From Gnetum montanum (lineage: Eukaryota; Streptophyta; Gnetopsida; Gnetales; Gnetaceae), in contig MNCI01002924.1 of assembly GCA_015680685.1 (NCBI GenBank), forward strand, positions 447,934 to 511,933: 64,000 bases of DNA. Direction: 5' to 3'. The notes under the pieces were generated by a model. It saw nothing but the letters and a program-made list of their open reading frames with translations, was not told where the DNA came from and searched no databases. Numbering within the stretch: position 1 is the first letter of the stretch; each line of letters opens with the position of its first letter. The translations under genes were made by a program, and so were the position numbers. Shown here piece by piece: positions 48,190-59,470 of this stretch.

Positions 48190-48335
48190 CCTTCCTTGGC
48201 TAACTTCTTGCATAAGTGGAGATTTGTCAATAGCATTTCCAATCTATGTGTTGAGATGCTTTGGATTACCTACAAACATTGTGTTAGACAATGAATCTTA
48301 TTTTATGGGAGATTTTGACAAAGATTATTTTCAAT
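48190..48335 (+). pseudogene. Ty3-type integrase core fragment
   Basis: The frame through 48221 reads SIAFPIYVLRCFGLPTNIVL then DNESYF, matching the Ty3/gypsy integrase stretch around the second catalytic Asp (family pattern FGxPxxIxxDxGSxF). Only ~45 residues are recognisable and the flanks are broken. It lies upstream of LTR M and is probably the end of that element's pol. Confidence 0.55.
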
Positions 48336-49090
48336 GCTAGGCAATTTGTTAAGTATGATAGTGAAGGAAAAATAAGAGTTTTGGATACTATGAAGTAGGT
48401 ATCTAAAGGTTTAATCATCCTAGTGGCAGATGGCCAATCTAATCTTCTATCAGGATAGTGTGTGCTAAGGAAAATAGAACATTATTGGCTTGGTGGTACC
48501 ACTTGATGGATTAATGCATCATTTAAAAAAAGAAAAAGAAAAAAATGAAAGAAAGAAAAAGAGGCTAAAAAAGAAAAACACATAAGTAAGAAAAAAGGAT
48601 AAAAAGGAGAAGTGACTTTAAGCAAGGAGCACAAAAATTATTAAAGGAGGAGGGAATACCTTAAACATTTCTGAAAAGGGGAAGAAATCTCCTAAGTTTT
48701 TCTCAAAAGGGAAGGGAATCCCCTAAGGTTCTAAGAAGGAGGAATGAAGACCTATAGCTTTCTACACAGTTTTTTCACTACAATGGGTAGAGAAATGATT
48801 CACATTTCAAGCAAGACCTTGCTCTAGGCAAAATGGTTGGTATCATTTGTATGAAAAAGGACAAGCCTTTTATTTGTTAACTTAGGTTGCACAAGCATCT
48901 CTAAACCTTGATTAGATGTCAATTTGAGTTCAATATTTATGCTTTATAGTTGATAACCTTAGTTGTGGGACCTTCTTATTTACAACTATTAGATGGGGTT
49001 TGAGTTGTTTGATATCGTTGATATTCACTTTACTCTCCACATTAGGAAAGCACATGAACAAAGAATTTAGCTCTAAAGATGTCAATTCTT
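48336..49090 (+). other. Decayed 3' internal region of the element ending in LTR M
   Basis: Between the integrase fragment and the purine tract. Contains a purine-rich low-complexity run (gaaaaagaaaaaaatgaaag, ~48530-48600) and imperfect repeats (ctcctaagtttttctcaaaa; tcccctaaggttctaag). No further coding. Confidence 0.45.
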
Positions 49091-49105
49091 TAAAATGGGG
49101 GAGAG

Positions 49106-49465
49106 TGTAGAGAGTATGCCTTGTTGGTGGTTCAAAGGTTTCTCCCCTTCTAGAATTAGGGCCAAAAGAAGTATGGAGATCCTCTTAGGTTTCATGTTAT
49201 ATTAACCATTATTTCCTCTTATATAAAACTACATGGTTTTGATTCTTTGTGTACTACATCACAAGGATACGTAAGTAGCTTGAGCTTTGGCTCTAGGCAT
49301 GGGCACCTTCCCTACTCTACAAAGAAGGGATTTAGGGCTAGATGCATGCAGTATAGGGGTGTGTCTTATCTCTCAAGGATTGATGTCTTTCATGTGTTTG
49401 CTAGTGTTTTCTATGAAACAACTTGACTATAGATACATGCTAAGACATATAGCCAACATGATATA
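49106..49465 (+). repeat. LTR M, degenerate relative of the LTR of element K
   Basis: Follows a purine tract (aaaatgggggagag). Starts TGTAGAGAGTATGCC, compare K's TGTGAGAGATGTC. Shares aactacatgg...ttttgatt and gatacgtaagtagct / gatatgtaggcaact with K; has a TATATAA box at ~49222. The right end is unclear. Confidence 0.5.
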
Positions 49466-49519
49466 TTAGAAGTATTATAAAGGAATAAAATGATGTTAGA
49501 TTAGCATGCCCTTTATGAT

Positions 49520-49690
49520 CGAACCTATTACTTACACATCACAAGACATATCTTAATTAATTTTTATACACCTAATAATAATATCTTTTCTTTTTAACAA
49601 CCACTAAAGAATATTTCTTATGGAACTCTATCATAAGCTTGCTCCAAATCAATGAAAATTATATATATATTCTCCTCTTATACTTAAATT
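49520..49690 (-). pseudogene. LINE reverse transcriptase fragment (motif A), minus strand
   Basis: On the minus strand around 49670-49630 the frame reads IIFIDLEQAYDRVP, the classical LINE RT motif A (family pattern DLEKAYDRVP). After a stop, the frame continues with a weak match to the following helix. A fragment only. Confidence 0.6.
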
Positions 49691-49703
49691 TCTCTATCAA
49701 TGA

Positions 49704-49830
49704 TGAGGTGTTAGCCTAGTAGTAAGACTCTTGATTTGAAAGCACCAAGCTATAGGTTTGATTCTGATGGGCAATGCTAAGTTATAAAGTTTTAATTGGA
49801 CTATATATCTTGGGGTATACCAATAATACA
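49704..49830 (+). repeat. tRNA-derived SINE-like copy 3
   Basis: A box TTAGCCTAGTAGTAAG (49711-49726), B box AGGTTTGATTCTGA (49754-49767), then ggcaatgctaagttata and aattggactatatatcttgg, shared with copy 4. Confidence 0.6.
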
Positions 49831-49917
49831 ATTATTTTAGGGTTTCAACACCCCCATATTTACTCTTCTAAGCATTAAGCCAAATCGATTTTCAAAAATA
49901 GTTTATTCATGCTTTAA

Positions 49918-50045
49918 ATGTTATTAGCCTAGTGGTAAGATACTTGATTTGGAAGGTCCAAGTTATGGGTTCAACTTTGGTGGGCAATGCTACGTTATAT
50001 AAAGTTCTAATTGGACTATATATCTTAGGATGTACCTATATTTTA
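49918..50045 (+). repeat. tRNA-derived SINE-like copy 4
   Basis: A box TTAGCCTAGTGGTAAG (49924-49939), B box GGGTTCAACTTTGG (49967-49980), tail aattggactatatatcttag as in copy 3. Copies 3 and 4 are only ~90 bp apart. Confidence 0.6.
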
Positions 50046-50329
50046 CTTATTTTTGGATGTCTCCCACTCCTCCATCTCTCCTTAATGAGATTTTTTCTAT
50101 TAATTAGATAGAATTTATTTGAGAAAATAAGAGATGTGTTAGAATCTAAATTATTTGACTATATGTACCCTAGGGCATATAGCCAACATGATACTTTGGT
50201 AGAACTAAATAGAATGTAAAGAGGCCTCAAGTGTGGCTCAAAATTAGTAACTTGTTACCTACATAATACTTGTTAGATAATGAAACAACCAATTGAGTTA
50301 CCTATCATTAATAGAATTTGTTTCAAGGC

Positions 50330-50968
50330 ACTTTATTTTAGATAATATTATAGCAACCTTTGAAGTTCATTTCACTTTGCAACAAAATATTTTTGTAATT
50401 TTTCTAAAACCAAATTGATGATCTATGGTACAAGAAATACCTATTATAACTTCTATTTTGGAGTTACCAATGTGCAAATAGTAGATTCTTTTAAATATTT
50501 GGGTTTCATTAATATGGATAATTACATGTAGGGGAAGTAGCAAGAGGTTTCCAGGCTCTGTACATTTTCAAAAACAAGTGCAAGGATTTAGGACAAAGGC
50601 TTGGAAAGTTAGAAAACAAATTTTTTAGACTATCATCTATCCTACTATATTGTATGGATGTGCTGCTTAGGAACCTACACTCAGTGCTAATCTTTGAAAA
50701 GATATTGAAACAGTGCAAATAAATTTTCTTCTCAACAAGTTAAAGGTGAAAATTCAAACACATTACTCAATTGTTATTATGTGATTGTGATTTATTACCT
50801 TCAAAAGTAGAAGCCTTATGTCAGTTCATTACATACATTCATAGCTTGCACATCTCAAGGTAAAAAAAATTATCTAAAGTAGTTTTTGAAGATTCACAGT
50901 ATTTTTAGGGGATGCAATGGTTGAAAAAATGGAATATCTCTTAGAAGGATGTGTAGCAAAATCCTAAC
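50330..50968 (+). pseudogene. LINE reverse transcriptase, C-terminal part, interrupted by element E
   Basis: Reads KTKLMIYG and VQIVDSFKYLGF (50408-50513), then AL/FKNKCKDLGQRLGKLENKFF-like and LLYCMDVL (50560-50670), then LKVKIQTHYSIV (50740-50780) and WLKKWNIS..DV.QNPN (50920-50968). This order matches the thumb and post-RT region of plant LINEs. Frameshifts and stops throughout. The reading resumes at 59173 beyond element E. Confidence 0.65.
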
Positions 50969-51242
50969 TGATGAGTGGCAAGGTACCCATACACTCAACC
51001 ATACGAATACGAGCGTTACACGCGTGATTCGATCGAACCCCGTAAACGGACTAGTTGTGGCATCTAGACAGTTAGCCTTAGGTTACAGTTTGCTATCTTC
51101 CCACTTGGACTAGTATTAGCTTTGTCACATATGGTTTAGTCTAGAGTGAGGTGTATGATGTGGTTTCTAATCTAATGCTACTCTTGAAGGTAATGGAAAG
51201 TAATATTCACTAATCTAGGAGAGAGAGGGTGAGAGAATCTAA
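50969..51242 (-). repeat. 3' LTR of element E, visible part
   Basis: Aligns base for base with 58375-58648 (the terminal R/U5 part of the 5' LTR), ending CTCATCA on the minus strand. The remaining ~520 bp lies in the gap. Confidence 0.85.
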
Positions 51243-51672
51243 NNNNNNNNNNNNNNNNNNNNNNNNNNNNNNNNNNNNNNNNNNNNNNNNNNNNNNNNNN
51301 NNNNNNNNNNNNNNNNNNNNNNNNNNNNNNNNNNNNNNNNNNNNNNNNNNNNNNNNNNNNNNNNNNNNNNNNNNNNNNNNNNNNNNNNNNNNNNNNNNNN
51401 NNNNNNNNNNNNNNNNNNNNNNNNNNNNNNNNNNNNNNNNNNNNNNNNNNNNNNNNNNNNNNNNNNNNNNNNNNNNNNNNNNNNNNNNNNNNNNNNNNNN
51501 NNNNNNNNNNNNNNNNNNNNNNNNNNNNNNNNNNNNNNNNNNNNNNNNNNNNNNNNNNNNNNNNNNNNNNNNNNNNNNNNNNNNNNNNNNNNNNNNNNNN
51601 NNNNNNNNNNNNNNNNNNNNNNNNNNNNNNNNNNNNNNNNNNNNNNNNNNNNNNNNNNNNNNNNNNNNNNNN
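51243..51672. other. Assembly gap (430 N)
   Basis: By comparison with the 5' LTR of E and with element C, about 650 bp should lie here (rest of LTR, purine tract, ORF2 3' flank), so the N run is probably not true size. Single Ns also occur at 54923 and 59730. Reading frames spanning the gap are artefacts. Confidence 0.95.
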
Positions 51673-51726
51673 ACAAAACAAAGACACAACACAAAGAATG
51701 TGCTACAACTACAAAATGTTTGGAAC

Positions 51727-54510
51727 TCATGTAGTTCCTGGTGGTAGTGGCTCCTCCATTGGTGCTTTCCCTTTGTCTTGTGCTCTAGGCTTTGAGACTT
51801 GATGGTGTTGAAGTATGGCCTAGAGTTTCTCCTCTTCATTTTGAGGGTCTTGTGTCATCCATGCTAATGTTATGATGTTTGACGGAGTCAGCACTTCCCA
51901 CGGACAGGGTAGTTGCAAAAACATTTGATTAGCCTTGACATACCAAGCCGCAAATACCCATCGTTCCTCTTCGTAGGATTTGACTTTATCTTTGTATTCT
52001 TGGAAATCCATGAGCCGTCGAGCCAAATATGCTGCGACACCTTTTTGGCCTTGGTAGCTTGCTTTCACCACCTCAAGTTCAGAATTTGTGACCTCTAGTT
52101 TTTCCAACAACTTCTTACGTTTTGCAAATTCTACTTCATATTTAACATAGGTGGTTGCTACCTGCTACTCGAGCTCTATCCTTGGACTCCCTACTATTAA
52201 CATGGCAAGGTTGGCATACTGCAGGTTTGCCAACTCCATGTATTCTATTAGATCCTGAATCTACAGGTCCCAGTTCTTAACTTCCACTTGGTGGGCAAAA
52301 GCATATGTGTTCAATATGGCCTACCAGTTAGTGTGTTGAGCACTGATAGTATTGATGTGGGCCTTGGCCATATGGATCTCCTTCTCAAGGATCTTTTTGT
52401 ACATCCCCACCTGATCTCGGAAGTGCTCCTTCAGCTTTTCATGTTGTTTAGCCTCATTTTGCCACATGCTTATTTCAATAGCTGTCTTTTGGCAAATTGC
52501 ATGTACCTCCTCTATTGAGAGGGTTCTATTCTCCCTAGCTAAATGACTTATGTCTTGGTTGACCAGGATGAATTGTTCTCACAATTGATGAAATTGTTCC
52601 TTGAGAACATTCTTTTGCTTTTCCATAGCAGTCAACCGAAGGTTGTCAGCAATGAGCTATTTATTTTCTTCCTGAAGACGTTGAGTGCTTTCAGATGTGC
52701 ATGAGTTTGCGCCTGTGCTGCAGAGGCATCCCAAACAACCTTCTCTTTTTCATTAGCCACTTTTTATTCTCTATGATTAGCTTGGTTAGTTGCTCAGTTC
52801 TAAAATTATTTAGCTAGTCTGTGTGAACAAATTGCAGAGGATCCCGTTGTGCTGCTTGTAGGGCCACGAGCTGCTCTTGTAATTTCTGCACTTTAGCTTT
52901 AGCATGCTCAGCCCTCACTTCTATTAAGATCAGCTTCCCCTTCATGGAAATGAGGTCTAACTAAATTGTTGTAACATCCTGAGGGATGTTAAATAGGGAC
53001 ATCATGACTTGTCCTATTTGTAGTGATCGATCAAGTACATCCTCATGTTCCACAGGAGTCATTGAGGTTTCGGATAAGGTTTGAGTATCTTGTGCTCCTG
53101 TGAGATCTACCGGTAGTACAACAAGTACATTGAAGGACTCTTTAATGTGTTCTGCGACCACTTCTGCAGCTCCCGTGGCATCCTAGTGTTGCATGACCAC
53201 CACAATGGCCCCTTCACCAATTTCTAATTACACTTGGAGAGATGCTGCATTTCCTGAGATCTGTCGTGACTAACTACTTTCCCCTCGTCTTGTGTGAATT
53301 GACACTTCACCCCTTGTATGATCCAAAGAAACTGTGGGCTGAATGACATCATCAATGACGCGAAAGAGATTTGCATCATAACGACTCCCCCAACTAACCA
53401 TCTCAGCGATGGCCCTAAGATGGCTCATCGACGGTCTGTAGTCTTACAGCGGTGGTTGATCTTGGCCTATGTTGGGCCCTACTTCCTATTGTTGACTGGG
53501 TCCTGTGCTTGGAGGTTGGCTGGGTCCTGCAAGTTGAGTTGCAGTTGGTCTAGCCATCTGTTCTTCTTCTTCTTTTGGTCCTAGTGTCTTGCCAGTGATT
53601 TTCCTTGGAGCTAGCGATTTTAACAATTCAGCATATGAAGCAGTCTGGGCTTTTCGGAGGACATCATTGGTGTACCCCTAGATACCAGCACGTCGGCAAA
53701 GCTTCTTGATAAGACAAGGGAAAGGCAACACCATCTTCCCTGTCTTCTGTTCCTCAAACCACCTCAGGATCTCCATTAAATATAGATGGGGCAAGTTAGC
53801 GTTAACCTTTCTCATTAGCACTACACATCCTCTCGCCACATACGTTGATATCCTTTTTAAGTCCTTCGTGGGGAATAGGTGATATGTTCCAATCTTAAAG
53901 TAGATCCTCTCTTCCGTTGTCAACTCACCAAATTTTTTATCTCTACCATACGCCCTTTCCAACCAATCCCGTCACACATCGGGGTCTGAACAGGTGGATA
54001 ACTGAGCAACTTTTGGCCCTGTATTTGAAAGGTTTAACACTTCCAAAATGGCCTGCGTAGAGAAATCAACTGACACACTAGAGATGTTGACAGTGGTGAC
54101 CTGTTCCCTATTGTGCCAGAATTGGTACGTCTCCCCTAGGTACCAGGCACCACTTTTAAAGAGGGTAGGCCATAAGGGAGACCCTTTGAGGTGATCCCTA
54201 ATAGCCTTAGGAGTGAACTCTACAAAAGATTCAAAGTTTAACTCCATGATCACTACAGCGAATGTGGACGTTTCGTGGATGGCCTCAACACAATCTTGGG
54301 GCAACGTGAGATGTTGTTCTTGTTCAGGTGTTGCTGCAGCTCCTCCTTCTACCTGCCCAGACTGTACAGTAGGAGGGTCCTCTTGATGAATACTAAATGA
54401 TTGCTCCTCCTATTTTGCATGTTGTCTGATAGGATCTTGTCTTCCACCTCTCCTAGGTTGTTTGCTTCCACCTTGAGTAGGACCTTCTTTTGTTTGTGTT
54501 TTGGGGCCAT
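51727..54510 (-). pseudogene. ORF2 of element E
   Basis: ATG (54510) follows gtgtgattgcag, a good splice acceptor. An early frameshift follows, then LPQDCVEAIHETSTFAVVIM, SPLWPTLFKSGAWYLGETYQ (54304-53972), EERIYFKIGTYHLFPTKDLK and VLPFPCLIKKLCRRAGI (53962-53678). The last phrase closely resembles the LPFPSLITALCRRAGV signature of the Pfam putative plant transposon protein domain. Then a Gln/Pro/Gly linker, the acidic region (HIKESFNVLVV, 53161-52961), coiled coils, and QLPCPWEVLTPSN (~51915). TAG at 51820-51822, shared with C; the homologous tail ends at 51727. Frameshifts and stops mainly in the coiled-coil half. Confidence 0.75.
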
Positions 54511-56249
54511 CTGCAATCACACAGGGCCAATTGTTAGTAAGGTTGTTACCAAAGTCAAGTTATACCTTACTACTTACCTTAATTAATGATCTTATTTTAT
54601 CTCCGTGTGGTATTACCCAAAAGATTGTAATCATGAGTCCGTTTCACTTAGGTGGTTTTTCAATTTTAATCTCTTGGTGTACCTAAAGGGTTAAATGATT
54701 TTTCGGCACATTTTATTCTTAATTTACAACTAATTACCCTTAACAATGTCCTTTGGGCGATGATAAATTCCAAAAAAGTTAAGCACTATTCGGCAGGTGT
54801 CCCTCGCCCATGACTAAGCTGAACACTCTAGGTTCAAGCAGGTTCAAACAGAATTAAAATTGGAGCACTAGCGAGCGAGATAGAAGTTGAAAAGCAAGGG
54901 TGTCACACTCACAAGTCGTAGANTAAATTTTGAAGATTTTTCTGGAATTAAAAATGGAAAACCAGGACATGTGGCAAGTGTTAAAGGGTTCTCGGGCAAT
55001 TAGATGATTTTGAAGGCACGAATAATAATCTGTGGGTTTTATCAATGAAGACCTTGGGTGGTAAGTGAGAGAAAAAGGTCATGTAATGATACATGGGAAC
55101 ATTATTATTCAGAGGGATAGTAGTAGGGAAAGAAAATCTTTAAAAATATACTGAGGATAAGAAATGGTGTATGTGAGCTATGTCATAAGTGAAGATTACA
55201 AAAAATTACACAAGTGGGTCCTCCCCAAAGTAGGTTTCAACCTATAATGCTCTTGTGTAATCACACTTAAAGTGTTTGTGGCACTAGAAGGGTTAAATGT
55301 AACCTGCACTAACTCCACAAAACACACACATGTAAATATCATTGGAATGAGGTAAGAATTCTATGTTACACATGACACAAACTACAACTACATGAGCAGT
55401 GAGATGAGACGAACTACAGAAAGGGATTGTAGAGATCGGGACATGAGGTAACTGACCCAGGGCACAGTGAATCTTGCGTGTAAAGCATGATTAAGGTGTC
55501 ATTAACCCGTCGTTCCAAGATCAGGACCAAGTCCATTCCTCTAATCAGTGACATCACATTGTTTCATCCCATGATGAGCAATTATGAGAGTACCATAACA
55601 ACAAGGCATATGACCACTTGGCTTTTTATTCAAGGGAGGAGTGATTTTTGTTTTGTGGCATTTTTTTCTCCCTTTTTTTTGAATACTGAAGCCAGAGAAG
55701 CCGCCAACCTTCAGGCATGGGTGCATGTCTTTCCAGTGGGACCCCCTAGAACAACATTGGATTTTTGAATGCCCGTTTGATTACTCTTACTCCCATTTTT
55801 CGTTAGATCTACAAGGATCTTAGTATAACCACGTTGCATGACAACTTCCACAAACGTCACCAAAGAGAATCTGCAAGTCCCCTTGATGTCACACCCTAAT
55901 CATTCCCTCTTGGTTCATCCTTCTTCATTTTGGGTACAATGAACACAAAATTAATTTTAAGTTTTAAGAATGTCAAGAATATCACTGTACCCCTGAATAG
56001 AACCTCTTATTTGTAGAGTGGATGAGTGGGTGTAATGGGCTCACTGTCCACATAATTGATCACTCGAGACTTAATAACATAGAACACACCTCAACCAATG
56101 ATCCACATGTGTTTTATTCATATATGAGATTACTTGTAAAAACATAAAAAGACAAAAAGATAAAACAAGAAGTTGAAAAATGAAAAATTGGAAAACAAAA
56201 AGTTGTAAAATTAAAGAAAATAAAAAATGGTTATTAATCCTACTTGTTA
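54511..56249 (-). other. Leader and spacer of element E
   Basis: Minus strand order: pyrimidine-rich start, antisense ORF (55768-55487), a conserved block (cctactttggggaggaccca, ~55235), a leader ATG (AGTCATGGGCGAGG, ~54811), a donor-like TTAAGG|GTAATT (~54735) aligned with F's donor, and the acceptor before 54510. Unlike A and F, no palindrome-TATA module is visible here. Confidence 0.6.
55487..55768 (+). CDS. Antisense 93-codon ORF in the spacer of element E, function unknown
   Basis: Counterpart of 27194-27475 in element C: ATG to TGA, 93 codons, antisense to its element. Shares SKIRTKSIPLISDI, QGRSDFCFVA, ANLQAWVHVF and VGPPRTTLDF. Differences are scattered substitutions with no frame break, despite element E's age. 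No recognised domain; moderately hydrophobic middle (FCFVAFFSPFFL). Whether it is translated is unknown. Confidence 0.35.
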   Translation: MIKVSLTRRSKIRTKSIPLISDITLFHPMMSNYESTITTRHMTTWLFIQGRSDFCFVAFFSPFFLNTEAREAANLQAWVHVFPVGPPRTTLDF

Positions 56250-58232
56250 CTAGAATGGGGGATATCCCCCATAACTAATTGGTTGAGGATGGCAAGGATT
56301 GATAAATTGAAAATGAGGATCCTTGCATGTTGGAAATATTCGGACTGGGTCATATTTACGCCATCGGGGTTCACACACTTGATTATAATAAGCATAGTGG
56401 GGCAACTTGTATGATGTAGTTCACGGATAATGAGTTGACCCACTATGATATTTGGGACCGTTAGATGGTATGCAAGGTTTGGGATGTTGCTCTCCATGCT
56501 TATGTTCATAGGGCCATATGATTGTTGGAGTGTGAGTTGGTGGCCTTGATGAAGTAACATGAGGCATTGGGTTCGAAGATAAGGGTGCACCACAAGGTTG
56601 GACTTGTGCTGAGTGGGAGGGTGCAGTGGCCTCAGAATTATGTTGTCCCTTCTTAGGGTCATTTCTGAAGAAGGGACGCCTCCGATGTTACTGAGGTCTC
56701 TCACTACTATTGGAAGTAGTAGCACAAGTAATGTTCGTGGGTTGTTGTTGTGGTGCAAACACCTTAGGAACAATTGGTGGCAATGTAGAAGGAGGGAAAG
56801 GATGAGAATGTTGAAAGTTAGGAGGAGTATAAGGTGCACAAGGTGGTGGTTGTGTTGAAGGTATGGGCTGATAGTATTGAGGAGAATGGTACTGTGGTGA
56901 GATAAAGTGTGTTGGTCCAGTTGGAGAAACAGGATGTTGAACAAGATAAGCATTTGGGTTCAGATGATACGAAGGGTATCTACAGTTTAGTGGTGGTCTC
57001 CCCCACAATTGGGATTGTTGCCACTGTGATTGAACACAGTATCTTTGTACGAACTTTGGATGTAACGTGTTTCCCCAATGCTCATGTAAACGTAACAGTA
57101 TTGGGCATTGGCCCTTAGGGTGATCGTACATGCATATGTTGCATTCATACGTATGATTGGCAATTGAGCTCTTATTTTCCTTATCCCTTCTTTCTGATTG
57201 TGTAATGTTCTGTCCTGCTTCTTGGGTTGTCAAAACTCTATCTCCAATAATATTGATAAATTCTCCACACTTTTTATACGTCTATTCCAACATCTTATTG
57301 ATCTTTGCCTCAACATCTTTTAATGATTGTTGTATTGGCAAAGATGATTCTTCCACCTTGTGATAGGTTAATTTCTCCTTTTTATCATCATGGACCTTTG
57401 TTAAGTTGAGATTCTAGTTCCATTGATGTTTTTCAACACTCTCCCATCTAGCCATTTCTCCTTCTTCTTTTGCTACCCACTTAATAAGCTCTTGGACTTA
57501 ATGGGTTCGTAGTTCGTATAATTGACCTTGGGCATACATCCCTAGGCTTTCTCTTGTTGCATTACGAAGCCCATCAATGATATGGTACATTAGCCTTTCC
57601 TCGGAAAACCCATGGCCTGGGCAGTTGTTTAATAGTGCATAATATCTTTCTAAGGCCATGTCTAAGGGTTCATGTTGTGCTTGTTTCCATCCTTGGATTT
57701 GTTTCCTCAAGGCTGACATTCTTGCGTAGGTTTGATATTTTTCGTTAAAGACTTCTACCATTGTTGATCAATGTCGTATTGAATTTGGTTTTAACGATTT
57801 ATACCATACTTTTGCTTAGCCAACGAGTGTCACGGGAAAGGGCTTAAGTTTTTTCCAACTGTTATCAATGTTGTTCCATGCACAGGCATCATAGAAGGCT
57901 TGTAAATGTTGATGGGGATCTAAGTCATAGCCTCTTGAGAAATTAGAGATGTTCTTTAAATCGAGCCTGGGTAGACGACTCTCTTTATGAAGCCTACAGA
58001 AGATTCGAATAGCCTGTTGTATTTGTGTTAGGCTTGTAGTGGCCAGTAGGGGTTCATCGTCATCGGGTAAGTTATGCTTTTGTGTGTTGGGATGATGTTG
58101 CCTTCGTTCATGTTTATAAGAAACCTCCACTTCAGGTTGTGCACTCCAATCTTCATTGTCATATAGTTCGTTGGTTCTCCAATGAACTTCCTCACTAAGT
58201 GTGGCATTATTATGATCTTGTAAGAGAGGCAT
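56250..58232 (-). pseudogene. gag of element E (best-preserved gag in the window)
   Basis: ATG at 58232 (MPLLQDHNNATLSEEVHWRT). 58232-57816 is open for 138 codons through LPRLDLKNISNFSRGYDLDP and FYDACAWNNIDNSWKKLKPF; a stop follows TLVG (a TAG where C has CAA). Core 57761-57498 (ALRKQIQGWKQAQHEPLDMA, YYALLNNCPGHGFSEERLMY). Nucleocapsid part 57233-56688 with an intact zinc knuckle CNICMYDHPKGQCP (CX2CX3HX4C), then the Pro/Gln/His/Ser-rich tail. Stop TAA after SSERPQ where a Gln codon is expected; the homologous frame continues to YGGYPPF and TAG at 56250. No protease follows. Confidence 0.85.
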
Positions 58233-58355
58233 GGTTGTGAAATTGTGTGTGAATTTATATGTGACTTTTTATAATTATTTTTTTTCTAAAAGATTTATTG
58301 TCAATTCCTTTACAGTGACCTTGTATGATATAACTAATTTAGATAACTAGCATCG

Positions 58356-58373
58356 TCCCTGGCAACGGCGCCT
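58356..58373 (-). promoter_or_regulatory. Primer-binding site of element E (tRNA-Asp)
   Basis: Minus strand AGGCGCCGTTGCCAGGGA, two mismatches from the tRNA-Asp complement; the best-preserved PBS of this superfamily here. Confidence 0.85.
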
Positions 58374-58374
58374 A

Positions 58375-59172
58375 TGATGAGCGGCTAGGTATCCCTACAC
58401 TCAACCATACGAATAAGAGTGTTACACACGTGATCCGGTTGAACTTTGCAGACGGACTAGTTGTGGCATCTAGACAGTTAACCTTAGGTCGTAGTTCGCT
58501 GTCTTCCCACCTGGACTAGTATTAGCTTTGTCACGTATGGTTTAGTCCAGAGTGAGGTGTATGATGTGGTTTCTAATCTAACGCTACTCTTGAAGGTAAT
58601 GGAAAGTAATATTCACTAATCTAGGAGAGAGAGGGTGAGAGAATCTAATCTAGCCTAAGTGTGATGAGCATCCATTCCTTGATTATCAGTACACACCTTG
58701 GACTTCGTGCATGACTACCACAGGGATTACCAAGCACAGATCCTAGGTACGCTATTGGGTTACCAAGTAGTCACACTTAAGTGCTCGTAATCAAGTCGTA
58801 CTCATTCCACATTTTAACATGAGTTTAAGGGTGAGAGAGATTAACTAGGAAAGCAGTAAATAACAATTAATTAAATGATTAATTAAACTAAGTTAATGCT
58901 GCAATGATGAAGTAATCTCAATTTTTATTTCTGGTCATGTGTGTGTCCAAGTACGTCACACTCGAATAAAGAATGTTGTACAATTACATTCACCACACTG
59001 CGGGCATACACGAAGAGGAAAAGGGTTGAGAGAAAGAAATGAAAACACTTAAACTAAAACTGTCTTACTTCCTAATGATCTAATTCATCTATCTACATCT
59101 TATTTATAGATGAGGAGACAGGCCACGATATCGAGTATGCGATATCGTAGTCGCCCAAAACACAACTCATCA
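58375..59172 (-). repeat. 5' LTR of element E (798 bp)
   Basis: TGATGAG/CTCATCA ends. The U3 holds a perfect dyad ACGATATCG-AGTATG-CGATATCGT (59125-59148), followed on the minus strand by TATAAATA (~59100). Confidence 0.9.
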
Positions 59173-59470
59173 GTAACCTTATTGACCAACTAGTTAACTA
59201 GAAGGTTTTAACATAGATGTGGTGTAATATGAAAGGCAAGAGATAATTTTTCTTACACCACATTAGATCTAATAAACTAGATGTAGAAGCTCACTATCTC
59301 TCAACTGCTATTACAATCAAGTATCAATATGTAATCAGCAATCTTCACTTAAGTTCTCATCAAAGTGGAAAATGGATTTAACTTCCCCAAGAAGAGTGCA
59401 TTTGTAGGTTGTGTAGATTAGGAGCCCTTGGAGATGAGCTACATGTATTCTTTCTTATGATGTGACTATC
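59173..59470 (+). pseudogene. LINE C-terminus, continuation after element E
   Basis: Continues the LINE frame: LIDQLVN..., then HQSGKW and LPQEECICRLCRLGALGDEL (59360-59440). The CX2C...H-type end (CICRLCRLGALGDELH) is typical of the last part of plant LINE ORF2. It stops where the LTR of element G begins. Confidence 0.6.

Larger units (their letters stand above)
50969..59172 (-). mobile_element. Element E: full-length pol-less Athila-like LTR retrotransposon with an assembly gap
   Basis: Minus strand: 5' LTR 59172-58375, primer site, gag, spacer, leader, ORF2, and a 3' LTR beginning at 50969 whose inner part falls in the N gap (51243-51672). Near-match target duplication CTAAC (50964-50968) and GTAAC (59173-59177). 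Sister to C in gag and ORF2, but keeps the ~1.45 kb that C lost. The visible LTR parts (274 bp) differ at roughly 10 percent by eye, so it appears older than C. Inserted in a LINE. Confidence 0.9.

Noticed and set aside
51178-51839. Four long ORFs of 160-210 codons across this interval
   Set aside because: They are open only because of the 430 N; the real sequence on both sides is LTR and ORF2.
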